This document shows positions 37,161-49,982 of a stretch of 64,000 bases of DNA, in pieces (within the stretch, counting starts at the first letter, position 1; each line of letters begins with the position of its first letter). Below the pieces are notes generated by a model that did not search any database, was not told the DNA's origin, and was given only the letters and a program-made list of their open reading frames with translations. The DNA is from Eublepharis macularius (lineage: Eukaryota; Chordata; Lepidosauria; Squamata; Eublepharidae). The stretch spans positions 30,798,001 through 30,862,000 of the forward strand of contig NC_072806.1 of assembly GCF_028583425.1 (NCBI RefSeq), read 5' to 3'. The position numbers were made by a program, and so were the translations under genes.

Positions 37161-38077
37161 CCCCTCCTCATCACTTACTCTCTCTGGCTTTGTTGCCTCT
37201 TGTTTTCCTGTTACTAAGGAGCATTTTAATGAATCTGCTTAGCTTATGTAAAAGGTTTTGTGGTACAGCTGATATAGGATTTTTCTGAGAGAAAGTTGCT
37301 GAAGCCAGACGCTCGAGCAATTTTCAGAGTCTTTTTAGCAGGCACCTGTAGAATTTTAACGAATGCTTGCTTTGGACTTACTTCCACTGGGGCATTCGCT
37401 GGGTGTTTGCATGCAGATCAAGGTCTGCGTTGGCTTCCCAATTTGACTGATGTCGGAACTGGCCAGGCACAAGATTGGGACGCTGCTCACAGGAGACAGA
37501 TCCTCCTTCACTCTTTGTCATGCCTGAGGTCCATGCGGAGTCAAGAACTCAAGCGGGAAGCCCCAACCTAGGGGGAGGCTCTATCCAGGGAGACTGTACA
37601 AGTGGGGAGGCAAGAGCCCCTTCCCCAATTCAACCTGCCTCCAGAATCCTCACATACTGGAAAAAGCACTGCTTCCCAGCATGTCTAGCTGATCAGGGCC
37701 ATACCACTGCACAGTGATACTCGGGAGGAGAGAGCTGAGCTCTAACCCTTGTCAGGATCAGGGTCCATTTGCCTTAACAAGAAGGGTTGGGTAACTTTTC
37801 AGCTGAAGCCTGACCTTTGCTGGTAGGACATTTCCCCCAGGCCCGTTCCTGCTCCAATGCTCTGGTGGAGCAGTGCGGCTGCTGGCCTGCGCCCAGTTCT
37901 TGAGTGCCTTTCTGCTCCCAGATCTCTTGGACAGCTCCTGTGTCGATCTGCGCTCAGCTGCCTTCCTGATTCGATTAAGCTTAATGGGCATGTCTGAATT
38001 AGAAATGGAACGACTGAACCATTATTTACTATGTGTTTGCTTCATTTGGATCCCGACCTTTGCCCCCTCCTTTCTTC

Positions 38078-38233
38078 CAGTTTATCCGTACAACAACCGG
38101 GTAAGGTGGGTTAGGCTAAGAGTGTGCGACTGGCCCAAGATCATCAAGAAAGCTTCCATGACAGACTGAGGATCTGAACCTGGGTTTCCCAGATCCTAGT
38201 CCAACACTAACCACTATGTCATACTGGCTGTTG
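38078..38233 (-). repeat. Sauria-type SINE, 5' half
   Basis: Inverted CCGTACAACAACCGGGTAAG, GACTGGCCCAAGATCATCAA and CTAGTCCAACACTAACCACT. The 3' tail is missing. Confidence 0.75.
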
Positions 38234-39032
38234 TAGCAGGGAGGAGAGCAGGAGGAAGAGGCAGGCATAGGGAGAGTTTAGCATTCCTCCAACCCACCAT
38301 CACTCCCTACCCTACCCCTCCCTAACCACAGAGCATTAGATGTTAAGCACAGTCCCCAGTCTCCACCAAACATCTAACATGCCCTGCGACCATATCTGGG
38401 GCAGGCATCTAGGATCAGCACGGGTAGACTGCTTACCAAAGTCTACAGTCTGGCGGAGGGGGCACAATGCTAACCTTATACTGATTTCATGTATGGTTGC
38501 CCCAGACACCCTCACAGTGCTGTAATTTTGCCCGGGGCAATTTTCTGTTTATTCAGGGAGTGGCTCTGGAGGCAACATCTCTGTAGAAGAAGGGCAAGAG
38601 GTGGCAACCACAGGACTTAAATGAGCATCGGAAGGGTCTCTCTTGCAGGAGGAAGTGGGCATGTATGCATAAAAGGGCAGCATATTTGGGGAGGACACAT
38701 TACCAAATCCCCCCGCCCCCCAGCCTGGAGCTTGCCCTGTCCAATGCCCCTACATTACCTTTCATAGCCCCCCTTCACACGAACACATTCTTAACAATAA
38801 CACAGATCCAACAATAACACACTCATTCTATTTGTTTATCACGCTTACATACAAGCAACCTTCATGTATGATCTAATGGACGACCAACAACTCGCCAGAT
38901 GGTGCAGCCTGCCAGCCTTCTCTGATTAGCTCCCATGCCTGACACCTTTCCCCAGGCCCAGTGTACAAACAATTTAAAAAAAAATCCTGCAAAGTTGGGA
39001 AGTTCATAAACATTCTCTAACACATCAGCACC

Positions 39033-39230
39033 CTGACCTGGATAGCCCAGGTGAGCCTGATCTCGTCAGATCTCAGAAGCTAAGCAAGCCCAACCTTGGT
39101 TAGTTATTGGATGGGAGACCTCCAATGAAAGCCAGGGTTGCAGAGGCAGGCAATGACAAGCCAATCTCTTGCCATGAAAACACCACCAGGGGTCGCCATA
39201 AGTCAGCTATGACTTTAGGACAGGATTTCA
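39033..39230 (+). repeat. 5S rRNA-derived SINE
   Basis: GAGCCTGATCTCGTCAGATC, TCAGAAGCTAAGCAAGCCCA and TTGGATGGGAGACCTCCAAT, followed by the common body. Confidence 0.88.
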
Positions 39231-42200
39231 TTTCAACACATCATCATCAGCTGTGCCAGCAGTTATGGAGGACTCCTTTTCATCCACTGAAGCCGCAGTT
39301 TTCCCAGCCAATAGTGATGGAGATTTGAAAGACTGGATCCTGGCTTTATCTCATGGGTTGGTCCACACAAGTCTTATCACAATTATCCTGATTGGCAGGG
39401 CTTAGTACAACAATTACCATGACGGAAACGGTGTGTTGTTTGTGGTATGTTAGCATGTCTATATGAGTATTAGGAATGAAATGGACTTTCACGAGCTGAC
39501 TGGTGTGAGTCAAATATCCCATCTCCATCTTGCTTCCCCCTAAAGAGAAAAAAAAACTCTGTTTGCAGGCGTTTCTCTTTTCATGACCCCAAATTTTCCT
39601 GGAAAAATGTATGGAACCCCCTCACTGCACTTTAGGTAAAATGATGGCAAACTCCCCCTGTCTTGACTTTTCCTATCTGTGTTTTCCTTCTCCAGTTTTG
39701 GAAGCTACAGAGGTCCTAAGAATCTTTCCCATTTATTTACCTCGAAGGAAGCAGTTTATAGGGCACAACAGAAAAAACTATCCCCTCCCCCACTTTATTA
39801 ACATACAATGCAAGGAAAGGACATGTGCCTGGTGTGATGGATTTCTCTGTGGGTCACATTATCTATTGCAAACAGAGAGGCAGAAGCACATGGCAGGGGG
39901 AGTGGGAAGCAAACAAATGGGGAGGCCTGCCCGATTTGGCAGGCAGCTGGGCTAAGCAGATAGCTTGCTGAATGCTGCAAGCAACACGGGCTCAAGCTGT
40001 GTCAGCTGGCAACCGTACCCCAGGAGAGATTAAAGGCCCCATCTTAAATCAAAACGGATGACACAAAAAAGACTCCAGGCCAAGTTTGATTCATGCTGAG
40101 CTGCAGTTTTGGGGGTACGGTTAACAACATTTTGGGCTGTGCCAAAAAACAGGTTTTCAACATGCCTGGTGAAAGTGTTCTTTGTGTGTTTCAACTGCCC
40201 TCACTTGCCTTCACCTTCACTTGCCATTGCTTGTTCTTACTGACCTCAGCTAACTGGCTACAGAGTATTTTAACACTGTCACACTCAGGATGCAGTCTCT
40301 GACTTGGGATGTTTCAATCATCAGACCAATCTTGGAAGGAGGAAGCAACAACAACTGAACGAACTATTGGGCTGAACCATTCGGGCAACAAACTGGAAAA
40401 CCTTAAAAATTTGGGGGGAGTGATTTGTGCTCCACTGAAATAGCTAGTATCAATCTGAAGAATCAAAAGCTGAAAACAGCAGCTGGTGCTCTAGTTCTGA
40501 TACTGTTTGGAACTATGAGATGGTTCCCAAAATGATGTACCTTCAACACAAAGATCAGACACGTGAAAATACATTTATGGAAAGGGCTAGTGGCTCAAAG
40601 TTATCCAGGTTGCTTTTTGGCTGAGAAAGAATTTGAACTGGAATCTTCAGTCCAGCATGCTAACCATGACCCCACACTGACTCCCAGACATCAGCCATTG
40701 AGCCATGGCTCCATCAAGACCTCAGCTTCGATATTTCAGCTTTCATTCTAACAAAGCCTCCTTCCTTCTCCTCTTCGGCATCCTTTCCCCCATCCCTTTT
40801 CTCCATGCTCCCACCCTGTCATTTTTTAACCCTTAGCAACCATCACTCCTGCACCTAAATAAACAGGGAGCTTTCAGCAGTCTAATTCTGCCCTCCCAAA
40901 AATAGTTGGGAGAATGAATGTAGGGGGGGTGATAGAAACCAGGACTCAGAATCAAACTGACATTGAGTGGCAGGAGGCTCAAAAACAGAGAAAAGGGATG
41001 TGGTGACGGCCTCTGGCTTAGATTTTTTTTTTAATTTAAGGATTAGACAGCCTCATGGACGATGACTCTAGCAATGGCTGTTTGCTGTGATAACTAAGTA
41101 GAACCTCCTTGCTTAGAATAAGCGTAGCTCTGAACACTAGAAGCTGGGGATAAACAGCCTTCACGCTCAGCTTTTGAGCCTCCCAGAGGCATTCGGCTGA
41201 CCACCATTGGAAGCAGAATGCTGGACTAGACAGACGGCTGGTCTAATCCAAGGAGCTGCATGTCTGGGTTTTTTTGTGGCAGCCTCCTCAGGTTAAAAAC
41301 AGCCCTGTAAAAACTAGCCTATGATCCATTTCAGGCAAGCATGGGAGGATAAGCCCCTCTGGGATTCAATCCCTTGGATCTCTTTCTCATCAAATGCTTT
41401 CCATTCACCCGGCTCTAATTCAGCTTCTGCACTCTATTCGACATGCTCCATGATCTGATAGGAGAGGCAGGTTGTGGAAACGGATGCCCCGAAGTGTTAG
41501 GCTCAGCCCTCCAGGTGTCCAGAAGCCATGACAGGTTTGTACGATGTGTATCAGCCTTATATAAAAAAAGACCGTCAAGCCTCTTATGCAACTTGGAGAC
41601 GGATGTAAGGCGATTGCGTCTGAGTCTGAATTCTATTACAAGAAATCAATACCAGGGTAGGTGGTTGTTTTGTTTTTCGAGAAGACACCATGGACGATAA
41701 AAAGTCTGATCAGTGACCAACACAGAGCAGCTTTGTCCATTTTAAAAAAAAATCTTTGAAGAGAGATTCTCTGCTTTATTAAACTCAACATGCCCTCCAC
41801 CCGCCCTCTTTTCAGTCTGACGGCTTCTAAAAGCATTCCCCCCTGCCCAACCTCTTTCAACACAGAAGTGGAAACTGGCAGGCTAGACGCACATGAACCC
41901 TGCTTCTTTCTAACGGCAGGATCAGCTGTACCCAGGAAAATCCTGCATGCTTCTCTTGATGCTGTTGTGAAGAAATATTTAGATATTTGAAATAATTCAC
42001 ATGATCCATTGCGTGTAAACCCCTGTGCTAATGGGGAAGGTGTCAAGGGACATTGTGGTGGGGCACCTGCTGAGACCTTTAGCCACTGCCAACCAAAGAG
42101 GACGGGCACATGTGCTCCCAGCGTGATCTTCCCCAGTGCCTCCACTGCAACAGCCCGTTCCTGAGAGGTCTCCTCTTTCCTCCTTTCTTGGAATCAAAAA

Positions 42201-42489
42201 TGGGGATACTCAAATTGAACCAGACAGCTCTCTAAGTCCAGCCTCATCTGTATTCTCCCCCCACCAAAACATTTCAGAGAATCACCAGCATTCCCTGGAA
42301 CATATTTTATTGAAGAAATAACTTCTCGCCCATCTGGATTGACATTTATTTTATCTTTTCAGGGCTTTTCTTCTGGTGGTATATACACTGATCTATATTA
42401 ACAGCACCTCTTTCTGCAGTGCTGGTACCTTTTTCTGCTGGCAGGCAAAGGGCCCCAAGGTGGTGAATGTCATGAGTCTCTTTTTGGGG
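39231..42489. other. Unassigned stretch upstream of the known DOC2B exons
   Basis: Complex-sequence DNA with many short open frames but no splice-supported coding motif. I looked for the missing DOC2B C2A motifs (GLADPYVK, NTLNPSWNE) on the minus strand and saw none. Confidence 0.4.
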
Positions 42490-42960
42490 TGGGGTGGGGC
42501 GTGCTGGTTTTATTTATATAAAATTTTATGATTCACCACCTCAGAGACCTGTTAAGCCAACTCACCACTAAATCGATACCAAAGAAGCTAGGTTGGAAAA
42601 ACAGCAAAAAACAACAAACATTTAGCAGTCTAAAATGCTATCAACAGCCCTTGAATTAGAAGCAGACCTCCCTAAAAAGATGGAACCCCTCAGATAAGAG
42701 GCTTGGTACAAAGAAATGTTTTGGCCTAGAGCCTAAAAGAGAGTAGGGTAGCCACCAGGTAAGCCTTAAGGGGGAGCTCATTCTGAAGGTGAGGAATCAC
42801 CTCTGAAAAAGCCCCATTTCTTGTCTCTCTGCCCACCTCACTTTTCCAGGCAGCACTGAGAGCAGGGCTTGAGGACAGGATCTTCACCAGCAGGCCAGAC
42901 ACACTAGATTTCCATTTAGTGGACTTCCCCAGCCTCAAACAAGCCAGCCTCACCGAGTGC
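42490..42960 (-). mobile_element. L2/CR1-like LINE 3' region
   Basis: Same type as the 35110 copy: ACCACCTCAGAGACCTGTTA, then GGAGCTCATTCTGAAGGTGA and CACCTCTGAAAAAGCCCCAT. It is diverged. Confidence 0.5.
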
Positions 42961-43549
42961 TTTGCTGTCGGTCACTCCACAACTGAACTTGCTAGAAAAA
43001 TACAACTGGAGATTGCATTCTCCATTAGAGCTGGCCAAAATAAATCTAGTCAATAACGGATGCATCAAGCGAGGTTGTTATTTGCCCAAATACATCAGTG
43101 AACAAAATAATTATTGGCGGAAAACCATACTCTTGTGAATAATACACATTATTTGCTGAAGGGTTTGGGAGTTGACTCGGTCCAAACAATCGCTGTTCCA
43201 GTTTGAGTACATATTCTGGCACCGAAAAAGGGGAGTGCCTGCCTGCCATTCAAACTCTTGCTAAGAACAAGGAGTCCCAGAGAAGCAGATAGCTCGTATG
43301 GGGAAATCATCTCATTCTATTCCTGCTCACCTTATGGTGGGGTATGGACTACCCACTAGTGGTGATCCCAACTGGTGCCGATCCAAATTCATTTTGAAGG
43401 AACTCACACCAGGGATGCCCAAACCTGCTCCTTGTAAATAGTCTTTTTGCTTCGGGAGTCTATGTTCTGTCCATTTCTATCGCAGGTGGCCCAAATTTAT
43501 TTGTATGTATCATGACAGGTTTATGTTATACGATCGGTGGTAGTGGAGA

Positions 43550-43742
43550 GCACTGTCAAGTCATAGCTGACTTATGGCGACCCCTGGCAGGGTTTTCATG
43601 GCAAGAGACTAACAGAGGTGGTTTGCCATTGCCTGCCTCTGCAACCCTGGTCTTCATTGGAGGCCTCCCATCCAATTACTAACCACGGCTTAGCTTCTGA
43701 GATCTGACGAGATCAGGCTCACCTGGACTGTCCCGGTCAGGG
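43550..43742 (-). repeat. 5S rRNA-derived SINE
   Basis: Inverted copy: CTTCTGAGATCTGACGAGAT head and CAAGTCATAGCTGACTTATG tail. Confidence 0.86.
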
Positions 43743-44179
43743 TATGTTACCTGAGTAGCAGGGACACAAACATCATTAGCATTCATAATACACACAAACC
43801 AACCATGGTCTGAAAGATGCTTCCCTTTTGTAGCCCACCCCTCCATCCATCACAGGAAGCGCTAATGCAGGATGTTGCGTGATGTATCAGTTCTGGGTGC
43901 TTCTTGCAAATGCCTCAAATGGCCTGTTGAAGTCTAAGCATGCTCACTGGCCTCTGAGAAGCAAGGCATGCATGTCCCACAAGGAATGTGCGTTTTGATC
44001 AGTGCAGCGTATTAACGGCAGGATTTTATATTCCCAGGGGGTGAGAGGCTATTTTTTCCAACAGACTTAAATACATCTTAAAACATATTTTTGCAGCCAG
44101 CAACACCTAATCTAATTACATTTGCATTATTTTCTGCTTTCCACTTGTAAGACTCTACAAACTAGAGGGGGTGTATGCT

Positions 44180-44310
44180 GATGAAGATTTCTGGGGAACT
44201 TGAAAACTCACTTGCTATTTTGCGATATCTTGTTTGGTCCAATAAAATGCTATCGTTTTACTGTTGCTTGTGGAATTTATCTACGAACCAACATAGCTAT
44301 CTACGGTCTC
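44180..44310 (+). mobile_element. Possible Penelope-like end
   Basis: GATTTCTGGGGAACTTGAAA, then TTTGGTCCAATAAAATGCTA and ACCAACATAGCTATCTACGG, matches the same end type in forward orientation. Confidence 0.4.
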
Positions 44311-45244
44311 CAACAAAAATCCAGAAAGGGGATCTTTCTGCATATCCAAAACAGCAATTCCATGGCACAACAGGCGTGACCGTGGCATCAACACACCCTG
44401 ACTGGCCAGAACAACCTTCTGAGGGGGCTGGGATGCTCCTTCCTCATGCCACAAGTTGTGCCATCACGCCAGCCTCTGCATCTGGGAATACACAGTCATT
44501 TTCCTGCAGAACAACCTTATGGCTCCCTTACGGCTTCAGAGGTGGAGGAATCATTCTCCGACTGCAAAGGAGTCAGAGAGGTGCCAGCACAGCTACCCAT
44601 GGATGACTTGGCATTTTCCTCTCTGGCACTAGGTCACATTTAACCTCAGGACTCAGGGTTGCAACCTGCCAATGACTCGACACTTTCTCAGTTGCAATTT
44701 CCTGGCACAGCAGTGGTTGGAAAATTCTTCATCTTCTGGAAACAGTAAGAAAAAAATCCCCACCAAATCCTTCCCTGCATCGTTCCACCCAAGCAATTTT
44801 GTACATATCCAATAACTCTCCTGAGGTGTGGGCAAACATTGGCTCTGATCCAAAGGCTTGCGTTTATTTATCTGCAGATGTGCTTGAAGCTGTTTCCAGC
44901 AGAACACCACAGAAAGCTAAAATAAAACTACACGACTTATTGGCATAAGCTTTCCTGGACTTCATCAGCGGCCTGCACCCCCAACTGGCAGATATATTTC
45001 TGTGGGCACGGAGGGGAAAAAATTGTAAACAGTGGGCCCCAAGGCAATGAAATGCTAGAGGTACATGCAAATATATGCAAGACAAGCATGCCAGGCACAT
45101 CGGAAAGAGGCAATAATATTGCCAATCCTCAACGAGCTAAACTAATGTAACTCAGTGCGATACGAAATCTTTGTGATCCTTGAGAACTCACCTAACTGAA
45201 CAGTATCAAACTAGCTCTGATACTGGGAATGGTCACAACAGCCA

Positions 45245-45375
45245 GTGAGATGTGATGCTTAGAGTGTCAATTTAGGCACAGTGAGGCCTAGGTTCAAATT
45301 CCCACTCAATCACTCTCTGAACCTGATCTACCTCGCAGGGTTGTTGCAACAACAAAAAGGAGAAGGGTAGAACCA
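45245..45375 (+). repeat. Sauria-type SINE, truncated
   Basis: CCTAGGTTCAAATTCCCACT box B and CTACCTCGCAGGGTTGTTGC, diverged and lacking the tail. Confidence 0.6.
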
Positions 45376-45794
45376 CATGCACAGTCCTGAACTTCCTAGA
45401 AGAAAGTCAGATTAAAAACCTCCTAGACAGAAATGGGACATGCTCATATGCATATTTTTGTTCCTTTTTCAATGCCTATGCTGTTGCTGTTATTAGTTTG
45501 AGTATGCCTCACCTTTGTTCCTGTCAATTCTTTCGTTTCCTTTGCTCCGTTTATAAGAACGCACCATTTTTTACTCCATTTATATGAAACAATATTGAAA
45601 ACGCAGGCATTCGTTTGGAGGAAATGGTGCGAGGAAGATGAAACTGGTAACGAAACCAAGACTCGAGAAGCAAGATGAAGATGGGGGTCTCTGAATCAAA
45701 CCAGAGAGCATTTGCCTTTTGGTCTCACCATCACCACTGGCCATGCCAAAATCAAATCTCATTGAATGAAGGGGACTGGAGCACAGTTGATTTT

Positions 45795-46050
45795 GGTCCG
45801 ATTACTGTAGCTCAGTACCTGTGTTGCAAGCAGAAGGCCCCAGGCTCAGCCCCCGGCACCTCCAATTAAAAAGATCTCAGGAAGATGGCTTCTTCTCTTT
45901 GGAGCCTGGAGAGTGGCTGTCAAGTCAGAACAAACGTTACTGAGATAGAGGGACCAGCAGTTCAATTCTGCACACGGCAGCAATATACCGGGCAGAACTC
46001 TGAGCTCCGTGACGGAGCCACGTATTGGGTCTGAAGCTCAACCCACAGCA
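45795..46050 (+). repeat. tRNA-derived SINE (GCAGAAGGTCCCAGG family)
   Basis: GTAGCTCAGTACCTGTGTTG, AGCAGAAGGCCCCAGGCTCA and CCTCCAATTAAAAAGATCTC, then CTGGAGAGTGGCTGTCAAGT. A diverged copy of a widespread amniote SINE. Confidence 0.65.
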
Positions 46051-46169
46051 AAATGATCGCAGGCAGCCCATGCTGAGAAAAACCCTTCTTGGCCAGAGAT
46101 CCTGGCGAGTTCCTGTTCTGGCCTGGCTTGAGAGTCAGGACTCTGCAATGTCTGGAGCTAGGTCACAAG

Positions 46170-46429
46170 CAGGGCTTTTTTTCAGCTGGAACGCGGAGGA
46201 ACGGAGTTCCAGAACCTCTTGAAAATGGTCACATGGTTGGTGGCCCCGCCCCCTGATCTCCAGACAGAGGGGAGTTGAGATGGCCCTCCACGCCACTTGG
46301 CGGCACGGAGAGCAGTCTAAACTCCCCTCTGTCTGGAGATCAGGGGGCGGGGCCACCAACCATGTGGCCATTTTCTCCGAGGGCAACCCACTGAGTTCCA
46401 CCACCTCTTTTCCCAGAAAAGAAGCCCTG
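46170..46429. mobile_element. hAT-like MITE family A
   Basis: Terminal inverted repeats CAGGGCTTTTTTTC and GAAAAGAAGCCCTG, flanked by perfect 8-bp duplications GTCACAAG (46162-46169 and 46430-46437). The inside holds a further inverted repeat around CAGACAGAGGGGAGTT. The 8-bp duplication and CAGGG end indicate the hAT superfamily. It has no coding capacity. Confidence 0.9.
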
Positions 46430-46439
46430 GTCACAAGTA

Positions 46440-46937
46440 TTGTAGCCTGGTGAACCTGCTAATCCAGCAAAGCTCCCTTCCTAGCCCTTAGCTTAAACAG
46501 ACTGAAAGGGCTGTTCTGCAGGTAGTTTTTTGGAACTCTCCTGGTGAGGTCTTCATTGGGCCAGAATCCTGCAGAGAACTAGGTCTAGTCAGGGTCCATA
46601 GCTAGCACATGGGTTGCTAACCTGGCACTGGATCTCCTCTCAGCTACCTTGGCACAAGCCCACAATCTTCCCCGCTCCTCCTGAGTGGAAGCGGATCCTG
46701 GTGGGCTTGTGGTCTGGTTTGTGGGCTGGCACTTACTTGCCCCAGTATCTGGGGGGACAGAGGGAAGTTCTGGTGGAGTAGCCTCTGCAGCCTCCTCAGG
46801 GGCAGCCTCTGGAATAGATGGAATACCGTGCTGGCATCTCCGTGAGTTTCCTGATCTTCCCGAGACCATGTCCGGCTCTCTGGGCTCCTCCTCCGCGGCT
46901 TCTGAGTTGGAGTCCAGAGCCAGCGGGGGTCATAACA
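46440..46937. mobile_element. LTR-like fossil repeat, copy 1
   Basis: It ends GGGGGTCATAACA at 46937, the same terminal motif (TGTTATGACC in reverse) as the solo LTR at 19983. Its left part, with TGGTGAAC and ATCCAGCAA, aligns with the element at 59403-59936. No target duplication was found and the left boundary is approximate. Open frames on either strand here look fortuitous. Decayed fossil. Confidence 0.45.
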
Positions 46938-48179
46938 ATTCCTGCAGGTCACAGCAGGCAATACTATGCAAGCTAGACCAAGGGTCTGACTCATGGCAGA
47001 TTTGTGAAAAGTGTTATCATGTCTTTTGACAAGTGTCAACACAGTACTAATGGAAATGGTACAAATTTATTTTTAAAAAGACTGTCTTAGAGCCTCTGAC
47101 TTGGTTGATATTACTGCACAATCTTAGAATGGCATCTACTTCATTGCGTTTCTGTTAAAGAATTTTCAGGCCCCCGTTTATAAAATCTTGTTCTGAGCAT
47201 ACATTCAAAGCTGACAGCACACAAAACATGCAATCGAGTAAGAAAGCCTTGCTCCAAGTGTCAAATTCTTTCTTAGAGATATCCGGCTACCAGATGGGTC
47301 CCTGGTAGGTGAAAAGGGTCACTGAGCAAAGTATAAACATTTTTCTTGTTTTGTTGATTCTAATTAGATAATTAAGACATAAGTCTTGAATATCAGATAT
47401 ATCTCTTGATATTTGAGAGAATATCAGATATATGGCTCCAGCTTCTCAAATGTTTGCATAATTTCATTTGTCACTCAAGCTTGTCAGATGTCATGTTCTT
47501 TGGAAAATGTGTCATTCTGCATCATTCTGTCAGAGTGTTTGTGTCATTCTGACAGGGTTTTATCCTAACCTTTGATCTTTTATTCTGTAAACAATTAGCA
47601 ATTATCCTGTAAACAAACAGTATTGAGAGTATATAACATTCTCTGATCCGACCCGTCTTTACACATGTGCGCATTTAGAGAGGTGATATGTGTCATGGGC
47701 TTACGCTGTAATCAATGAACCCATTTTTCTTCTGTAATCATTTTGTTTGACGTCTTGAAATATATGTGGGTAAGTGGTAGGAGGGGAACTTATAATTTGC
47801 CGAAGAGCACAATTACAAACATTCCCCTATCAGTTTCCAAGCAATGCCAACTGACCTACTATAAGGTCAGCACTCCAAAAAACCAAAGGAGCAATACATT
47901 TGTTTATGCGGCAGTTCAGTAGAGGATCTTCTTCAGTATGTTTTGGCTTGTCTTTGATATGCAGAACTGAGAAAAAAAATCCTGTTCAAGTTTTTAAATA
48001 CTATACATTCCTTCTCTGACTCTGGTAACTTAGTTCATATGCTATCCGATGTGGATGTTTCTATGTCCTATAAAGTGGCACTTTTTGCCTTGGTTGCTAG
48101 GAAAATAAGAGCAAGAGAGGCATCTAAGAAAGCATCTCATAATTCTGAGCAATAAATTTGGGTCTTGCTTGCTATTTGA
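46938..48179. other. Unassigned AT-rich stretch
   Basis: Between the LTR-like fossil and the minisatellite. It includes a GATATCTCTTGATATTTGAGAG-like local repeat near 47390-47425 and a CATTCTG repeat near 47513-47550. No gene was seen. Confidence 0.4.
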
Positions 48180-48895
48180 ATAATTTTAATGCTGTTTATG
48201 ATTGTAAACTTGCTATATATTTTGTCTTGCCATTTTATGTAGTAATTTTACATTTACAATACGTTTTGTCTTGTAATTTTAATGCTGTCTGTTATCTTAG
48301 ACTTTTTCAATTTTTATGATTGTAAATTTGCCATATATGTTTTGTCTTGTAATTTTACGTTTACAATACATTTTGTCTTGTAATTTTAATGCTATTATCT
48401 TAGAATTTTTAAATTTTTATTATTGTAAATTTGCCATATATGTTTTGTCTTGTAATTTTACATTTACAATACGTTTTGTCTTGTAATTTTAATGCTGTCT
48501 ATTATCTTAGAATTTTTAAAATTTTTGATTGTAAATTTGTCATATATGTTTTGTCTTGTAATTTTACATTTACAATACGTTTTGTCTTGTAATTTTAATG
48601 CTATTATCTTAGAATTTTTAAATTTTTATTATTGTAAATTTGCCATATATGTTTTGTCTTGTAATTTTACGTTTACAATACATTTTGTCTTGTAATTTTA
48701 ATGCTGTCTATTATCTTAGAATTTTAAAATTTTTATGGTTGTAAATTTGCTGTGTATGGTTTGTCTTGTAATTTTACGTTGTAATTTTACATTTACAACA
48801 TGTTTTGTCTTGTAATTTTAATGCTGTCTGTTATCTTAGACTTTAAATTTTTATCTTTGTACATTTGCTATATATGTTTTGTCTTGTAAAGGCCA
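48180..48895. repeat. AT-rich minisatellite with alternating unit length
   Basis: The word CATATATGTTTTGTCTTGTA recurs, with variants, at about 48213, 48331, 48434, 48540, 48643, 48750 and 48868. Spacings are 118, 103, 106, 103, 107 and 118. Units of 103 carry GCTATTATCTT and the longer units GCTGTCTATTATCTT, so the middle of the array is built of roughly 210-bp dimers. Each unit also holds two TTTTGTCTTGTAATTTTA sub-repeats. It is non-coding. Confidence 0.85.
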
Positions 48896-48951
48896 ATGGC
48901 CATATACAATCAATTTACCTACCAACCAATAATGGAAACGATTGCCCTCAG

Positions 48952-49140
48952 ACCCAGGGACTGTAGAGCAAGGGCAGAGCACTTGTTTCGCATACAGAAA
49001 TTCCCATTTCAATCTCCGGAATTTTTTGGGAATGATCTTTCTCTGCTTGAGAACTTGGAGAACCATTGTTCGTCAGAGGAGACCATGCTGAGGGACTAAG
49101 GATCTAATTCTGCATAAAGCAGTTTCATCCATTCATCTGA
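48952..49140 (+). repeat. tRNA-derived SINE (same family as 45795)
   Basis: GACTGTAGAGCAAGGGCAGA and GCACTTGTTTCGCATACAGA, with the end ATAAAGCAGTTTCATCCATT. It directly follows the AT-rich minisatellite. Confidence 0.6.
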
Positions 49141-49507
49141 CCCCTTTTTAAAAAAAATCACCGCAGACATTAGAAGCCACAACAGAACAGATCAGAAGCA
49201 CCTTGCCCCCAATCCCCCCCTTGCTTTGGAAGGTGAAGAATTTCTCAGGGTGAACATTTCCATTAGAACCATGTTGACACTTGTCAAAAGACATGATCAC
49301 ACTGTCACAAATCTTCCATGAGCTGCAAATGTGAATTGCCAGCCAAGCAGGTGGGGTTGAGTGTGTGGTTTGGGGAGGGAGTGAATGTTGCTTTCAATAT
49401 GGGAAGTGTGTGTATTTAATTAACAGGGCTAAGTGCCAAATTAGGAAACTTCACACATTTCAGAACCTGCCAGGATGCAAAGCGTGTCTCAAGTTTATTC
49501 TAGACTT

Positions 49508-49659
49508 GGGCTGATTCCGCACACGTTGGATAATGCACTTTCAATGCACTTTATCAATCGTTTGAGGTGGATTTTTTGTTCCGCACATGAAAAAATCCGT
49601 TCCAAATGATCTTTAAAAAGGATTGGAAGTGCATTATCCAACGTGTGTGGAATCAGCCC
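49508..49659. mobile_element. Foldback MITE family H (GGGCTGATTCC ends)
   Basis: A 152-bp inverted repeat from GGGCTGATTCCGCACACG to its inverse CGTGTGTGGAATCAGCCC, with internal TGCATTATCCAACG arms. Confidence 0.85.
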
Positions 49660-49982
49660 CTGAGAGTGTTTGCTACAGGTCTTCAGAAGATGCCTGCAAA
49701 CAGGAAAACAGACCTCTGATGTACTGGTACGGATGTCTGAACTTGCCTGTTCTCATTTCTTTTCATCCACTCTTGCCTTTCCACATTGCCCGTTTTCATT
49801 GCTGATGATCCCAGTTTGTTTCTTTTAAGCCAATTTTTACATCATACATGAAAAAATAATGTTAACATGGTATACATTTAAACACTAAACATTTGGCATG
49901 AGGAACCAGGAAATGGCGCAAAAATAAAGCCTTCCGGCTCTGATTTGGACAAGGACAAAGTGAAATTGAAACAGGGATGTCC

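Noticed and set aside
46585-47042. Two overlapping minus-strand frames rich in P, E and R
   Set aside because: They lie within an LTR-like fossil and have no recognisable domain.
48180-48895. CRISPR-like array
   Set aside because: Repeats are long, AT-rich and without unique spacers, in a vertebrate genome. It is a minisatellite.
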